5,138 nucleotides of DNA, from contig JAUWTT010000351.1 of the NCBI GenBank assembly GCA_030614585.1, positions 1 through 5,138 of the forward strand, given 5' to 3'. Both the position numbers and the translations under genes were made by a program. The notes beneath the pieces were generated by a model. It saw only the letters and a program-made list of their open reading frames with translations, did not search any database and was not told the origin of the DNA. How positions within the stretch are numbered: position 1 is the first letter of the stretch; each line of letters starts with the position of its first letter. Source of the DNA: Acidobacteriota bacterium (GTDB lineage: Bacteria; Acidobacteriota; UBA6911; RPQK01; JAPXNP01). This document shows, piece after piece, positions 1-5,086 of the stretch.

Positions 1-107
1 GGATTGCTGCACACGCGATGGAAACGGGAGCCGACTTGATTTCCTTTGATGAGCATTTCAAGAACGTTGATGGACTTGCCTGGATTCACCCGGAGGAACT
101 GGCGTAG
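1..107 (+). CDS. PIN-domain (VapC-like) toxin, C-terminal end only
   Basis: The window opens inside this gene; the first complete codon is at position 3 and 34 residues are visible before the TAG stop at 105-107. The segment GADLISFDEHF followed by a short strand and an HPEEL tail matches the last helix-strand-helix of PIN-domain ribonucleases, where the Asp of the xDxHF motif is one of the late acidic residues of the metal-binding active site. In this family the protein is a ribonuclease toxin, usually encoded directly downstream of a small antitoxin; any antitoxin gene would lie outside the window. The last 22 bp overlap the convergent reading frame at 86-385. The family call rests only on this short tail, so the subtype and activity cannot be judged. 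Confidence 0.7.
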   Translation, partial: IAAHAMETGADLISFDEHFKNVDGLAWIHPEELA

Positions 108-385
108 TGGGGGAGGGGGAACTGGACGTCGCCACTTGCTTTGAGGAATTCCCCACGAACCGTTTCGATGAGGCGCACGAGGTCTAGAGCAACTCCTAGA
201 GTTTGCCCCGATGGATCAGTCAGCTGTGTATTCATAGCGGCATGAGTTACCGCTTCAAACGTCGTTCGGGTCGAGTAGGGTAGCTCTCCATAGACGACTT
301 CCGGATCCAGGTCTTTTCCCATGATTTGATTGAAGTGCCGGTACCAGTCTCTGACGAGCTGCGGTGTTCTGTAGCTCGGTTTCAT
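86..385 (-). pseudogene. Probable truncated conserved hypothetical protein (99 aa)
   Basis: This open frame has protein-like composition throughout its first 89 residues, for example DWYRHFNQIMGKDLDP (13-28), YSTRTTFEAVTHAAM (37-51) and a helix-like stretch around GVALDLVRLIETVRGE (64-79). I recognise the pattern, from memory, as the N-terminal part of a longer conserved bacterial protein of unknown function in which the segment ending near GDVQF (85-89) continues into a further domain. Here the sequence after F89 turns into a low-complexity tail (PLPHY, then a Ser-rich end) read from the C-rich complement of the PIN gene's 3' end, so the frame is probably a remnant joined to foreign DNA near position 118. 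The ATG at 385 has no clear Shine-Dalgarno sequence, although an in-frame TAA lies a short way upstream. It could instead be an intact small protein; no function is assigned. Confidence 0.5.
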
Positions 386-423
386 GCGCCGATTGTCGCT
401 GATTCGGCTGACTGCGCCTTAAC

Positions 424-453
424 TTGACAAAGCTCCCAGAACCCCTCTAGATT
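424..453 (+). promoter_or_regulatory. Candidate sigma70-type promoter upstream of the ABC operon
   Basis: A perfect TTGACA -35 element (424-429) is followed after 18 bp by TAGATT (448-453), which matches 4 of 6 bases of the -10 consensus. It points toward the binding-protein gene and would give a 5' leader of about 155 nt containing the inverted repeats at 534-576. The sequence match is direct; activity is inferred. Confidence 0.45.
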
Positions 454-533
454 GTCCTGAGTTGGATAGAGTGAGTTTGTTGCGGTTGAAATCTCTATTA
501 AAGTGGCCTGCGGATGCAATCGCTCTGTCACTT

Positions 534-558
534 GGCATCAGCTTCGCTGGGAGATGCC
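534..558 (+). repeat. Inverted repeat GGCATC/GATGCC in the operon leader
   Basis: GGCATC (534-539) and GATGCC (553-558) are exact complements separated by 13 nt. In RNA, two G-U pairs could extend the stem on its outer side (TT before the left arm, GG after the right arm). The right arm shares bases 556-558 with the next inverted repeat, so the two hairpins would be mutually exclusive in a transcript from the upstream promoter. It could be an attenuator-like structure or a protein-binding site; neither is proven. Confidence 0.4.
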
Positions 559-576
559 GGCCTATACTAGGTCGGC
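556..576 (+). promoter_or_regulatory. Operator-like 9-3-9 palindrome spanning a TATACT -10-like element
   Basis: GCCGGCCTA (556-564), the spacer TAC, and TAGGTCGGC (568-576) form an inverted repeat with 8 of 9 positions complementary. The centre includes TATACT (563-568), a 5 of 6 match to a -10 box, about 50 bp before the start codon at 617. No good -35 element lies 16-18 bp upstream, which fits either a regulated promoter or a pure operator. A dimeric repressor bound here would cover the -10 element. It does not resemble the AT-rich Zur box I know from enteric bacteria, so I do not name a regulator. Confidence 0.45.
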
Positions 577-604
577 AAGAAATTGCTCGGGGCAGGATAG
601 AATT

Positions 605-608
605 GGAG
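605..608 (+). promoter_or_regulatory. Shine-Dalgarno site that sets the start of the binding-protein gene
   Basis: GGAG lies 8 nt before the ATG at 617. This favours 617 over an in-frame GTG at 503, which would add 38 residues of implausible sequence in front of an otherwise good export signal. Confidence 0.7.
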
Positions 609-616
609 AAAGAAGA

Positions 617-1540
617 ATGGTAAGAAGATTCACGGCTTGGTCTCTATTCTTTCTACTTTCATTGACTATTGTATGCTCGAAGCGAGGGCCGGAGGAGGAC
701 GAGTCGGGGCCTGCACTGATTCCGGTCGTTTGCGTATCCAATTATCCTCTTCAGTATTTCGCGGAGCGTCTCGCGTCACCGCTGGTTAAAGTCGAGTTTC
801 CGGCCGGGGCATCCGAGGACCCGGCTTACTGGCAGCCAGGTGCAGAGGATATCGCCGCCATGCAGCAGGCGGATCTCATTCTGCTCAACGGTGCCTCCTA
901 CGAGAAATGGCTGGCCGATGTAACACTTCCTCAGGCGATCTTGTTTGACACATCCGAGAACTTCCAGGAGCAGCTGATTGCATCTGAGGAGACAGTCACC
1001 CACAGCCACGGACCAGAGGGCGACCACGAACATCAGGGTACGGCTTTTACGACTTGGCTGGATATCAAGTTGGCCGCTGAACAAGCTCGTGCGATTCAGC
1101 ATGCGCTGGGCACCATCTTGCCGGAGCATAAGGAGACCTTTGAAGATCGATTCTCAGCACTCGAGAAAGACCTGGCCGAACTGGATGCTGAAATTGAAAG
1201 GACGATTTCATCAGCGCCTGAGACAACCGTTGTCTTCTCTCATCCCGTGTATCAATACCTCGAGCGACGATACGGGGTGAAGGGTGTCAGTGTCCATTGG
1301 GAACCGGATGCTTCTCCTAGTCCTGCAATGTGGAAGGAGTTTGGCCATCTTCTGGAGCACCATCCGGCAAAGTGGATGATTTGGGAAAGCGAACCTTTAC
1401 CTGAAGTTGTTGAAGAGTTGGAAAGGTTGGGAGTAGGGAGCATCGTGTTCGATCCGTGTGGCAACCTGCCGGATTCTGGGGACTTCATGAGCGTAATGCG
1501 TGAGAATATCGTATCCCTGGAGCGAGTTTTCGGTGATTAG
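617..1540 (+). CDS. ZnuA-like (cluster A-I) metal ABC substrate-binding protein homologue with altered metal site
   Basis: The product is 307 aa and looks like a periplasmic zinc/manganese-binding protein of the ZnuA/TroA family, which captures a divalent metal for an ABC transporter. An export signal (MVRRF, then a hydrophobic run at 7-19) leads to Cys20; LTIVC is a poor lipobox because Val sits at -1, so lipid anchoring is possible but uncertain. Family landmarks in order are ASEDPAYWQPGAED (65-78), ADLILLNG (85-92), a His/acidic loop THSHGPEGDHEHQ (128-140), FTTWLD (144-149), a long linking helix (about 150-198), FSHPVYQYLERRYG (207-220) and FDPCGN (278-283). By alignment from memory, the first two canonical metal-binding His are Ala70 and Thr145, while His209 and Asp279 remain. 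No ZnuB-type permease gene follows; instead a MacB/LolD-type ATPase gene overlaps the end of this one. Metal identity and binding are inferred. Confidence 0.85.
   Translation: MVRRFTAWSLFFLLSLTIVCSKRGPEEDESGPALIPVVCVSNYPLQYFAERLASPLVKVEFPAGASEDPAYWQPGAEDIAAMQQADLILLNGASYEKWLADVTLPQAILFDTSENFQEQLIASEETVTHSHGPEGDHEHQGTAFTTWLDIKLAAEQARAIQHALGTILPEHKETFEDRFSALEKDLAELDAEIERTISSAPETTVVFSHPVYQYLERRYGVKGVSVHWEPDASPSPAMWKEFGHLLEHHPAKWMIWESEPLPEVVEELERLGVGSIVFDPCGNLPDSGDFMSVMRENIVSLERVFGD
1519..1522 (+). promoter_or_regulatory. Shine-Dalgarno site for the ATPase gene inside the preceding gene
   Basis: GGAG lies 10 nt before the GTG at 1533, within the 3' end of the binding-protein gene. It supports 1533 as the start over an alternative in-frame GTG at 1500, which would add 11 residues ahead of the conserved first beta-strand. 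Confidence 0.55.
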
Positions 1541-2189
1541 CATTAGCGACCTGAAGTTCCACTATCCTTCCGGTGAGTTTCAATTGAGTATTCCCCAGTT
1601 CACAGTTGCGAACTCGGAGAAAGTGGCGGTAATTGGCCCGAGTGGCTCAGGAAAAACGACACTGCTGAATCTGATCTCCGGTATTCTCCTGCCTGAACGG
1701 GGCACTATGCGGGTCGCCGAGATCGAGGTCCATACCCTTAGAGATGATGATCGTCGGGACTTTCGGATAGGGACCATAGGCTTCGTATTTCAGGATTTCG
1801 AGCTTCTGGACTACCTGAATGTGCTGGACAACATCCTTCATCCGTACCGGATAACCAACGCCCTTCTGCTTGACGGTACCGTGCGTGATCGAGCTGCTCA
1901 GTTGGCCGCGAAAATGGGAATTGGAGACAAACTGAAACGCAAGGCAAATGATCTGTCTCAGGGTGAGAAACAACGGGCTGCGATCTGCCGTGCCCTGCTG
2001 CCGCGGCCGCGGCTGATCCTGGCCGACGAAGCCACCGGCAATCTCGATCCGGTGAACAAAAGCAATATCCTTGATCTCTTGTTCCGTAGCGTCGAGTCCC
2101 ATGATGCGACCCTTCTCGCCGTGACACATGATCATGAGCTGTTGCCTCGATTTGACCGGGTAGTGAATTTTCAAGATTTCAGATCCTGA
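1533..2189 (+). CDS. ABC transporter ATP-binding protein, LolD/MacB/FtsE type
   Basis: With the GTG start at 1533 the product is 218 aa, a usual size for stand-alone ATPases of the LolD/MacB group. It hydrolyses ATP on the cytoplasmic face to drive its membrane partner. All nucleotide-binding motifs are intact: Walker A GPSGSGKT (35-42), Q-loop Gln87 in FVFQDFELLD, signature LSQGEKQR (141-148), Walker B LILADEAT (161-168) with catalytic Glu166, D-loop GNLD (169-172) and switch His199 in VTHD. The FVFQxFxLLxxLxVLxN pattern after the Q-loop and the ADEATGNLD string are typical of the LolD/MacB branch, not of ZnuC. The start overlaps the upstream stop by 8 bp (GTGATTAG), which suggests translational coupling. 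The permease that follows belongs to the same transporter class, so it is the expected partner. Confidence 0.93.
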   Translation: MISISDLKFHYPSGEFQLSIPQFTVANSEKVAVIGPSGSGKTTLLNLISGILLPERGTMRVAEIEVHTLRDDDRRDFRIGTIGFVFQDFELLDYLNVLDNILHPYRITNALLLDGTVRDRAAQLAAKMGIGDKLKRKANDLSQGEKQRAAICRALLPRPRLILADEATGNLDPVNKSNILDLLFRSVESHDATLLAVTHDHELLPRFDRVVNFQDFRS

Positions 2190-2255
2190 ATCCCTGATCG
2201 CCGAATCAATTGTTGAAGCGGAAACGGATTAGAAGAGTGAGTTACGGAAAACCGC

Positions 2256-2277
2256 AATCGCAATTCAAAAATCGCAA
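2256..2277 (+). repeat. Direct repeat of AATCGCAA in the ATPase-permease gap
   Basis: AATCGCAA occurs at 2256-2263 and again at 2270-2277, spaced 14 bp start to start, immediately ahead of the permease start at 2284. The 94-bp gap is otherwise featureless and lacks a convincing Shine-Dalgarno sequence; only a GGA directly against the ATG is seen. The repeat could be a binding site or may mean nothing. Confidence 0.4.
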
Positions 2278-2283
2278 CTTGGA

Positions 2284-3465
2284 ATGCTAGACAGTCTTTA
2301 TCTCGCCTGGAAATACATCTCGTTCAACAAAATAAAGACGGGTACCCTTATTGCGTGTATCACGATCACCCTGTTTCTACCTACCGGTCTCGAAATGCTG
2401 CTCGAAGAGAGCGAAGATCAGCTAATGTCCCGTGCGGAGGTGACCCCGTTGATTGTCGGCGCCAAAGGCAGTGCGTTGGATCTGGTTATGAATACGCTCT
2501 ACTTTGGTGACGAACTTCCCGAGTTCATTACCCTCGAGGCGGCCCACAGGGTCGCCAAAAGTGAACTGGGGTTGCCGGTCCCTGTGTATATCCGCTTCAA
2601 GATGCGGAATTTTCCGATCATCGGCACAACGCTTGACTATTTGAATATGCGTTCGCTCAGAATCGCTGAAGGACGTAGCCTGGCTGTACTCGGCGAATGT
2701 GTAATCGGAGCCGAAGCGGCGGTGGCTTTGGAAGTTTCACTAGGGGACGGTGTGATTTCATCGCCTGAAAGCGTTTTTGATATTGGAGGTGTCTATCCGC
2801 TGAAAATGAAAGTCGTCGGTGTCCTGGAGCGGAGCCATACCTCCGATGATCTCGCCATCTTCGTTGATCTGAAGACCGCCTGGATCATCGAGGGTCTCGG
2901 ACACGGGCATCAAGACGTGACACAGTTGAGCGATCCTACGCTGATTTACAAACGCTCGGAAAAAAACGTTTCAGCGACGTCGAAGCTTTATCATTTCAAC
3001 GAGATCACCGACGAGAACCGGGAGGCATTCCATTTCCATGGCGACTTGAACGCCTACCCCATCACCGCAGTCATTGTTTTTCCCAAGGATGCCAGATCGG
3101 AGACGATCCTTCGCGGCCGTTACCTGTCACCGGAGGAGCGACACCAGATCATCAAACCGTCTGAAGTCATCGATGGATTGCTGCAGAATATTTTTCGTAT
3201 CAAAAATGTTCTGGACGCTGTCATTTCCGTCGTCGCTCTAGCGACATTTCTGGCCATGATATTAGTGTTTGCGTTGTCCTTGCGCCTGCGCCAGCGAGAG
3301 ATTGAAACGATCTTCAAACTGGGCTGTCGGAGGGGAACCATTGTCCGACTGCTGAGTGCGGAGATTGGTATCATCTTTCTCACTAGTGTGTTCCTTTGCA
3401 GCACCCTGCTTCTCATCCTCGCCAACGTCGACCAGCGGATAGTCAGGGTTCTCTTTATCCAGTGA
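2284..3465 (+). CDS. FtsX/MacB-like (type VII) ABC transporter permease with large periplasmic domain
   Basis: The product is 393 aa. A short cytoplasmic N-terminus with the family-like YLAWKYISFNKIKT (6-19) precedes a first membrane segment (about 20-37). A periplasmic domain of about 270 residues (38-308) follows, as in MacB, LolC/E and FtsX. A second membrane segment lies at about 311-332, a cytoplasmic loop LRLRQREIETIFKLGCRRG (333-351) carries the RE-E-FKLG coupling-helix pattern that contacts the ATPase, and a third hydrophobic segment lies at 360-380. Only 13 residues remain after it, so the usual fourth segment is not visible. The periplasmic domain contains HGH (207-209), His237 and HFHGD (250-254), possible metal ligands. 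It presumably forms a homodimer with the upstream ATPase. The in-frame region upstream reaches a TAG at 2230-2232 with no better start than ATG 2284. Confidence 0.88.
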   Translation: MLDSLYLAWKYISFNKIKTGTLIACITITLFLPTGLEMLLEESEDQLMSRAEVTPLIVGAKGSALDLVMNTLYFGDELPEFITLEAAHRVAKSELGLPVPVYIRFKMRNFPIIGTTLDYLNMRSLRIAEGRSLAVLGECVIGAEAAVALEVSLGDGVISSPESVFDIGGVYPLKMKVVGVLERSHTSDDLAIFVDLKTAWIIEGLGHGHQDVTQLSDPTLIYKRSEKNVSATSKLYHFNEITDENREAFHFHGDLNAYPITAVIVFPKDARSETILRGRYLSPEERHQIIKPSEVIDGLLQNIFRIKNVLDAVISVVALATFLAMILVFALSLRLRQREIETIFKLGCRRGTIVRLLSAEIGIIFLTSVFLCSTLLLILANVDQRIVRVLFIQ

Positions 3466-3484
3466 AGCATTCCCCACCTAACAG

Positions 3485-3580
3485 ATTCCGCGAGAGGCCG
3501 ATGTCTTTGATGATCTGGCCCATGGAGCGCTCCTTTCTCGTCGACAACCAAGCGTTCTTATCGTAGAGCGGATCTCTTCC
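3485..3580 (-). pseudogene. Possible IS21-type (IstA) transposase N-terminal remnant
   Basis: Read on the - strand, one frame gives RKERSMGQIIKDIGLSRN (ending at 3485), which has the spacing of the helix-turn-helix at the N-terminus of IS21-family IstA transposases, where it usually continues as TVRK. Here the next codons read LLGGECF and run into a stop in the end of the permease gene, so the similarity stops abruptly at 3484-3485. A neighbouring frame upstream reads LSQEEIRSTIR, which could be the preceding helix displaced by a frameshift. The similarity is judged by eye over fewer than 30 residues and may be another helix-turn-helix protein. Confidence 0.3.
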
Positions 3581-3611
3581 TGGCTCAGGTGACCTGAAAT
3601 AAGTTGGTCGC

Positions 3612-3631
3612 GGTTACATGCTTGGTTACAT
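3612..3631 (+). repeat. Direct repeat of GGTTACAT
   Basis: GGTTACAT at 3612-3619 recurs at 3624-3631, 12 bp start to start. The complement GTAACC is found at 3672-3677. The function is unknown; it could be a remnant of a terminal or binding repeat of a mobile element. Confidence 0.4.
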
Positions 3632-3647
3632 TTTGCTGATTCCAGCT

Positions 3648-3661
3648 GTTTCGGCCGAAAC
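3648..3661. repeat. Perfect 14-bp palindrome GTTTCGGCCGAAAC
   Basis: The sequence is self-complementary with no spacer. The stem could be lengthened by a further CTG/CAG pairing around one bulged base. As RNA the loop would need to open the central bases; as DNA it is a plausible dimer-binding site. It is not followed by a T-run, so it is not an obvious terminator. Confidence 0.5.
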
Positions 3662-3675
3662 CAGAGTTCCCGTAA

Positions 3676-3745
3676 CCCATTGGTTCTAAACTGCCCGGGG
3701 CGGGGATCGAGCCCGCACTGCGCCCTTCAGGCGAAGAACCAAGGG
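3676..3745. repeat. Long-range inverted repeat enclosing the tRNA-like relic
   Basis: CCCATTGGTTC (3676-3686) pairs with GAACCAAGGG (3736-3745), with one unpaired base in the left arm. The two arms enclose exactly the tRNA-like T-arm and variable-arm hairpins, so a transcript of either strand could fold as a closed three-way or four-way structure. Confidence 0.45.
3692..3733 (-). pseudogene. tRNA-Leu 3'-end relic (variable arm, T-arm, acceptor half)
   Basis: On the - strand, CGCC-TGAAG-GGCG (3733-3721) forms a variable-arm hairpin. It is followed by a T-arm of GCGGG, CTCGATC and CCCGC (3716-3700), then CCCGGGC (3699-3693) and A (3692) as the acceptor strand and discriminator. The order, the long variable arm and the CCCGGGC acceptor match bacterial leucine tRNAs. 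The T-loop has C where T54 is expected, no CCA follows (GTT instead), and no matching GCCCGGG 5' half, D-arm or anticodon arm adjoins it. It is therefore a fragment, not a working tRNA. Such fragments are commonly left at the border of elements that integrate into tRNA genes. Confidence 0.5.
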
Positions 3746-3920
3746 ACCAATTCCCAAACTGGGATTCAAACGCTATACCGACAGCATTACCGCATCCTTG
3801 AGATTAGGTGCTTGGAATCTGGTACTCCCGAAGGCTGACCCGCACAGGATTCTAAGTCCTTTCGGGCCATTTTGTAACTAGCTGATAAATATAGAACAAT
3901 CCCGTCGCTCCTGAATCGCT

Positions 3921-3950
3921 TAGTTGGCTGGAGTTGGACTGAGTTGGATT
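3921..3950 (+). repeat. Three tandem 10-bp units with AGTTGG core
   Basis: Three consecutive decamers each carry AGTTGG at positions 2-7, ending in CTG, ACT and ATT. The 10-bp period equals about one helical turn, which would place the cores on one DNA face. They lie 64 bp beyond the 3' end of the beta-propeller gene and are not near any start codon. No function is apparent. Confidence 0.5.
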
Positions 3951-4013
3951 CTCGCGGGCACAATTCAGGCACAACCCCTTGGGGAGGATTTGACCTGCAT
4001 CATGAGATCCGGA

Positions 4014-4913
4014 TTATCGATACTCGTCAATGACGCTCGCACTGACCCAATGGGGGCTAAAACCGTCAGGTGTGTTTCTCAGGAAGAAGAGGTATTTGCC
4101 GTCACGGCTGACAGTGGGGCACAGTTCGTTAACACCGTCCCTGTTCAACTTGTCCATACTCTTGGCTTCTGTCCATGTTCCGTCGGACGTGCGAAAGCTG
4201 ATGAATAACTCGGCCTTACGGGAGGAACTGCGATCCACTCGAGAGAAGATCACGTAGCTTTCATCCGGTGCAACAAAGGGAGAGCCCTCACCGTAGTCGC
4301 TGTTTACGGCACTGCCAAGCGCGACCGGTTCTTGATAGGTGCCGTCCACGAAGGCCGATACATAGATGTCCCCACCCCTCATTGGACTGGCGTGAAAATA
4401 CAGATTGCCGTTTTCGGCAGCCGATATCTGCCAGTGTATGGACAAGGCATTGATCAAGGGACTAACTGGCCTAGGTGCAACCCAACCGTCGTCCTCTCGC
4501 GTTACCACCCAGATATTCTCCTTATGATCCTTGTCGGCGGACTCTTGGGAGATGAAGAACAGGCGGGTGCCATCAGGGGACAGGCAAGGTTCAAACGAAT
4601 TGGGTGGGCCGGTCGGAAACTTGATTGCTCGGGGGGTACTCCAACCGCTATTGGTCAATCGTGAAGTCAGGATATGGCCAGTGCTCTCTTCTAGGGGCGA
4701 CCAGAATACCTCCTTGCCATCACGCGAAAACACTGGGCCACTGTGAAGGTCTGCGCCAAGATAGCCGACAGCGAAAAGAACCGCAGTATCCCTCGGAGGT
4801 GTTTGTCCCAAATAGGGCCCGGTCAGCTTCGGGGCGGTCTGAGCACATATTGTCGAGGCGAACAAGGCCACAAGCGAGATGATTGCCGGCAGGGTGCGAG
4901 GCTTCCGATTCAT
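4014..4913 (-). CDS. Exported WD40-like (PD40) beta-propeller protein
   Basis: The product is 299 aa. A signal peptide (MNRKPRT, hydrophobic core at 9-22) is followed by a likely cleavage site after Ala24 (ICA-Q), so it is probably periplasmic or extracellular. The mature chain has repeated beta-propeller strands of the TolB-C/PD40 type: SGPVFSRDGKEVFW (58-71), EPCLSPDGTRLFFIS (108-122), AENGNLYFHA (166-175), GSPFVAPDESYVIFSR (210-225) and CPTVSRDGKYLFFLR (265-279), each with the P-S-DG-LFF signature or a variant. Such propellers act as binding or scaffold domains, and no catalytic residues are evident. Five to six blades are visible. ATG 4913 was chosen over ATG 5021 because AGGAGG lies 7 nt upstream and the signal peptide begins there. 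The gene converges on the ABC operon and is not obviously part of it. Confidence 0.85.
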   Translation of the reverse strand: MNRKPRTLPAIISLVALFASTICAQTAPKLTGPYLGQTPPRDTAVLFAVGYLGADLHSGPVFSRDGKEVFWSPLEESTGHILTSRLTNSGWSTPRAIKFPTGPPNSFEPCLSPDGTRLFFISQESADKDHKENIWVVTREDDGWVAPRPVSPLINALSIHWQISAAENGNLYFHASPMRGGDIYVSAFVDGTYQEPVALGSAVNSDYGEGSPFVAPDESYVIFSRVDRSSSRKAELFISFRTSDGTWTEAKSMDKLNRDGVNELCPTVSRDGKYLFFLRNTPDGFSPHWVSASVIDEYR

Positions 4914-4920
4914 GGCTGTT

Positions 4921-4926
4921 CCTCCT
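4921..4926 (-). promoter_or_regulatory. Strong Shine-Dalgarno site of the beta-propeller gene
   Basis: On the - strand a perfect AGGAGG lies 7 nt before the ATG at 4913. It fixes the start at the signal peptide and argues against the longer in-frame start at 5021, which has a weaker AAGGA 9 nt upstream. Confidence 0.8.
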
Positions 4927-5057
4927 CTTACAGACATTATGTTCTTGAAATACTCAGTCGCTTTAAGGTTTGCTGTGATTGAGAGTAGAGGCAGGAAAAG
5001 GCCCCTAATCGAAAGGCTCATTTCTAGAATTCCTTTAGTTCAGAAACACCCCTAATT

Positions 5058-5086
5058 GTTATACGGGGTAAGTTTGAAAGAGTTCC
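5058..5086 (-). promoter_or_regulatory. Tentative promoter of the beta-propeller gene
   Basis: On the - strand GGAACT (5086-5081) and TATAAC (5063-5058) are separated by 17 bp. TATAAC matches the -10 consensus at 5 of 6 positions; GGAACT is a poor sigma70 -35 element but resembles the GGAAC core of extracytoplasmic-function sigma factors. The leader would be about 140 nt. This is a weak call. Confidence 0.25.

Larger units (their letters stand above)
3466..4013. other. 548-bp gene-free region with relics and repeats
   Basis: This stretch separates the converging permease and beta-propeller genes and I see no intact gene in it. Open frames here are short and of unlikely composition. It holds a possible transposase remnant (3485-3580), direct repeats, a 14-bp palindrome, a tRNA-Leu 3'-end relic within a larger inverted repeat, and three tandem 10-bp units. 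No hairpin followed by a T-run was found for either gene. Together this looks like the eroded site of one or more mobile-element insertions. Confidence 0.6.

Noticed and set aside
503..616. Longer start of the binding-protein gene at GTG 503.
   Set aside because: The extra 38 residues have no signal-peptide character and would bury the clear export signal that begins at 617 behind a charged leader; the 617 start has its own Shine-Dalgarno sequence.
3827..3866. Second tRNA-Leu-like piece: on the - strand an AGGA-CTTAGAA-TCCT hairpin with a UAG anticodon-like loop.
   Set aside because: The fifth stem pair is mismatched and no D-arm, T-arm or acceptor can be fitted around it. On the + strand the bases also form an imperfect CCCGAA/TTCGGG hairpin, so the anticodon resemblance may be accidental.
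457..3949. CTGAGTTGGAT occurs at 457-467 and 3939-3949, flanking the operon like a direct repeat left by insertion.
   Set aside because: A few 11-bp matches are expected by chance in about 1.3e7 position pairs, and the similarity does not extend on either side.
3975..3984. CCCC-TT-GGGG as a terminator hairpin for the beta-propeller gene.
   Set aside because: The two-base loop is too small without opening a pair, the stem is short, and no T-run follows on the - strand.
3924..4208. A 94-aa + strand frame running from the gene-free region into the beta-propeller gene.
   Set aside because: More than half of it is antisense to the beta-propeller gene, and the rest has no recognisable family pattern or Shine-Dalgarno sequence.
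4030..4982. Several + strand open frames across the beta-propeller gene.
   Set aside because: They are antisense shadows of the - strand gene, rich in Arg, Pro and Ser, without family features or ribosome-binding sites.
4914..5021. 36-residue N-terminal extension of the beta-propeller protein from ATG 5021.
   Set aside because: The 4913 start has a perfect AGGAGG and begins a textbook signal peptide. The extension is kept only as a weak alternative.
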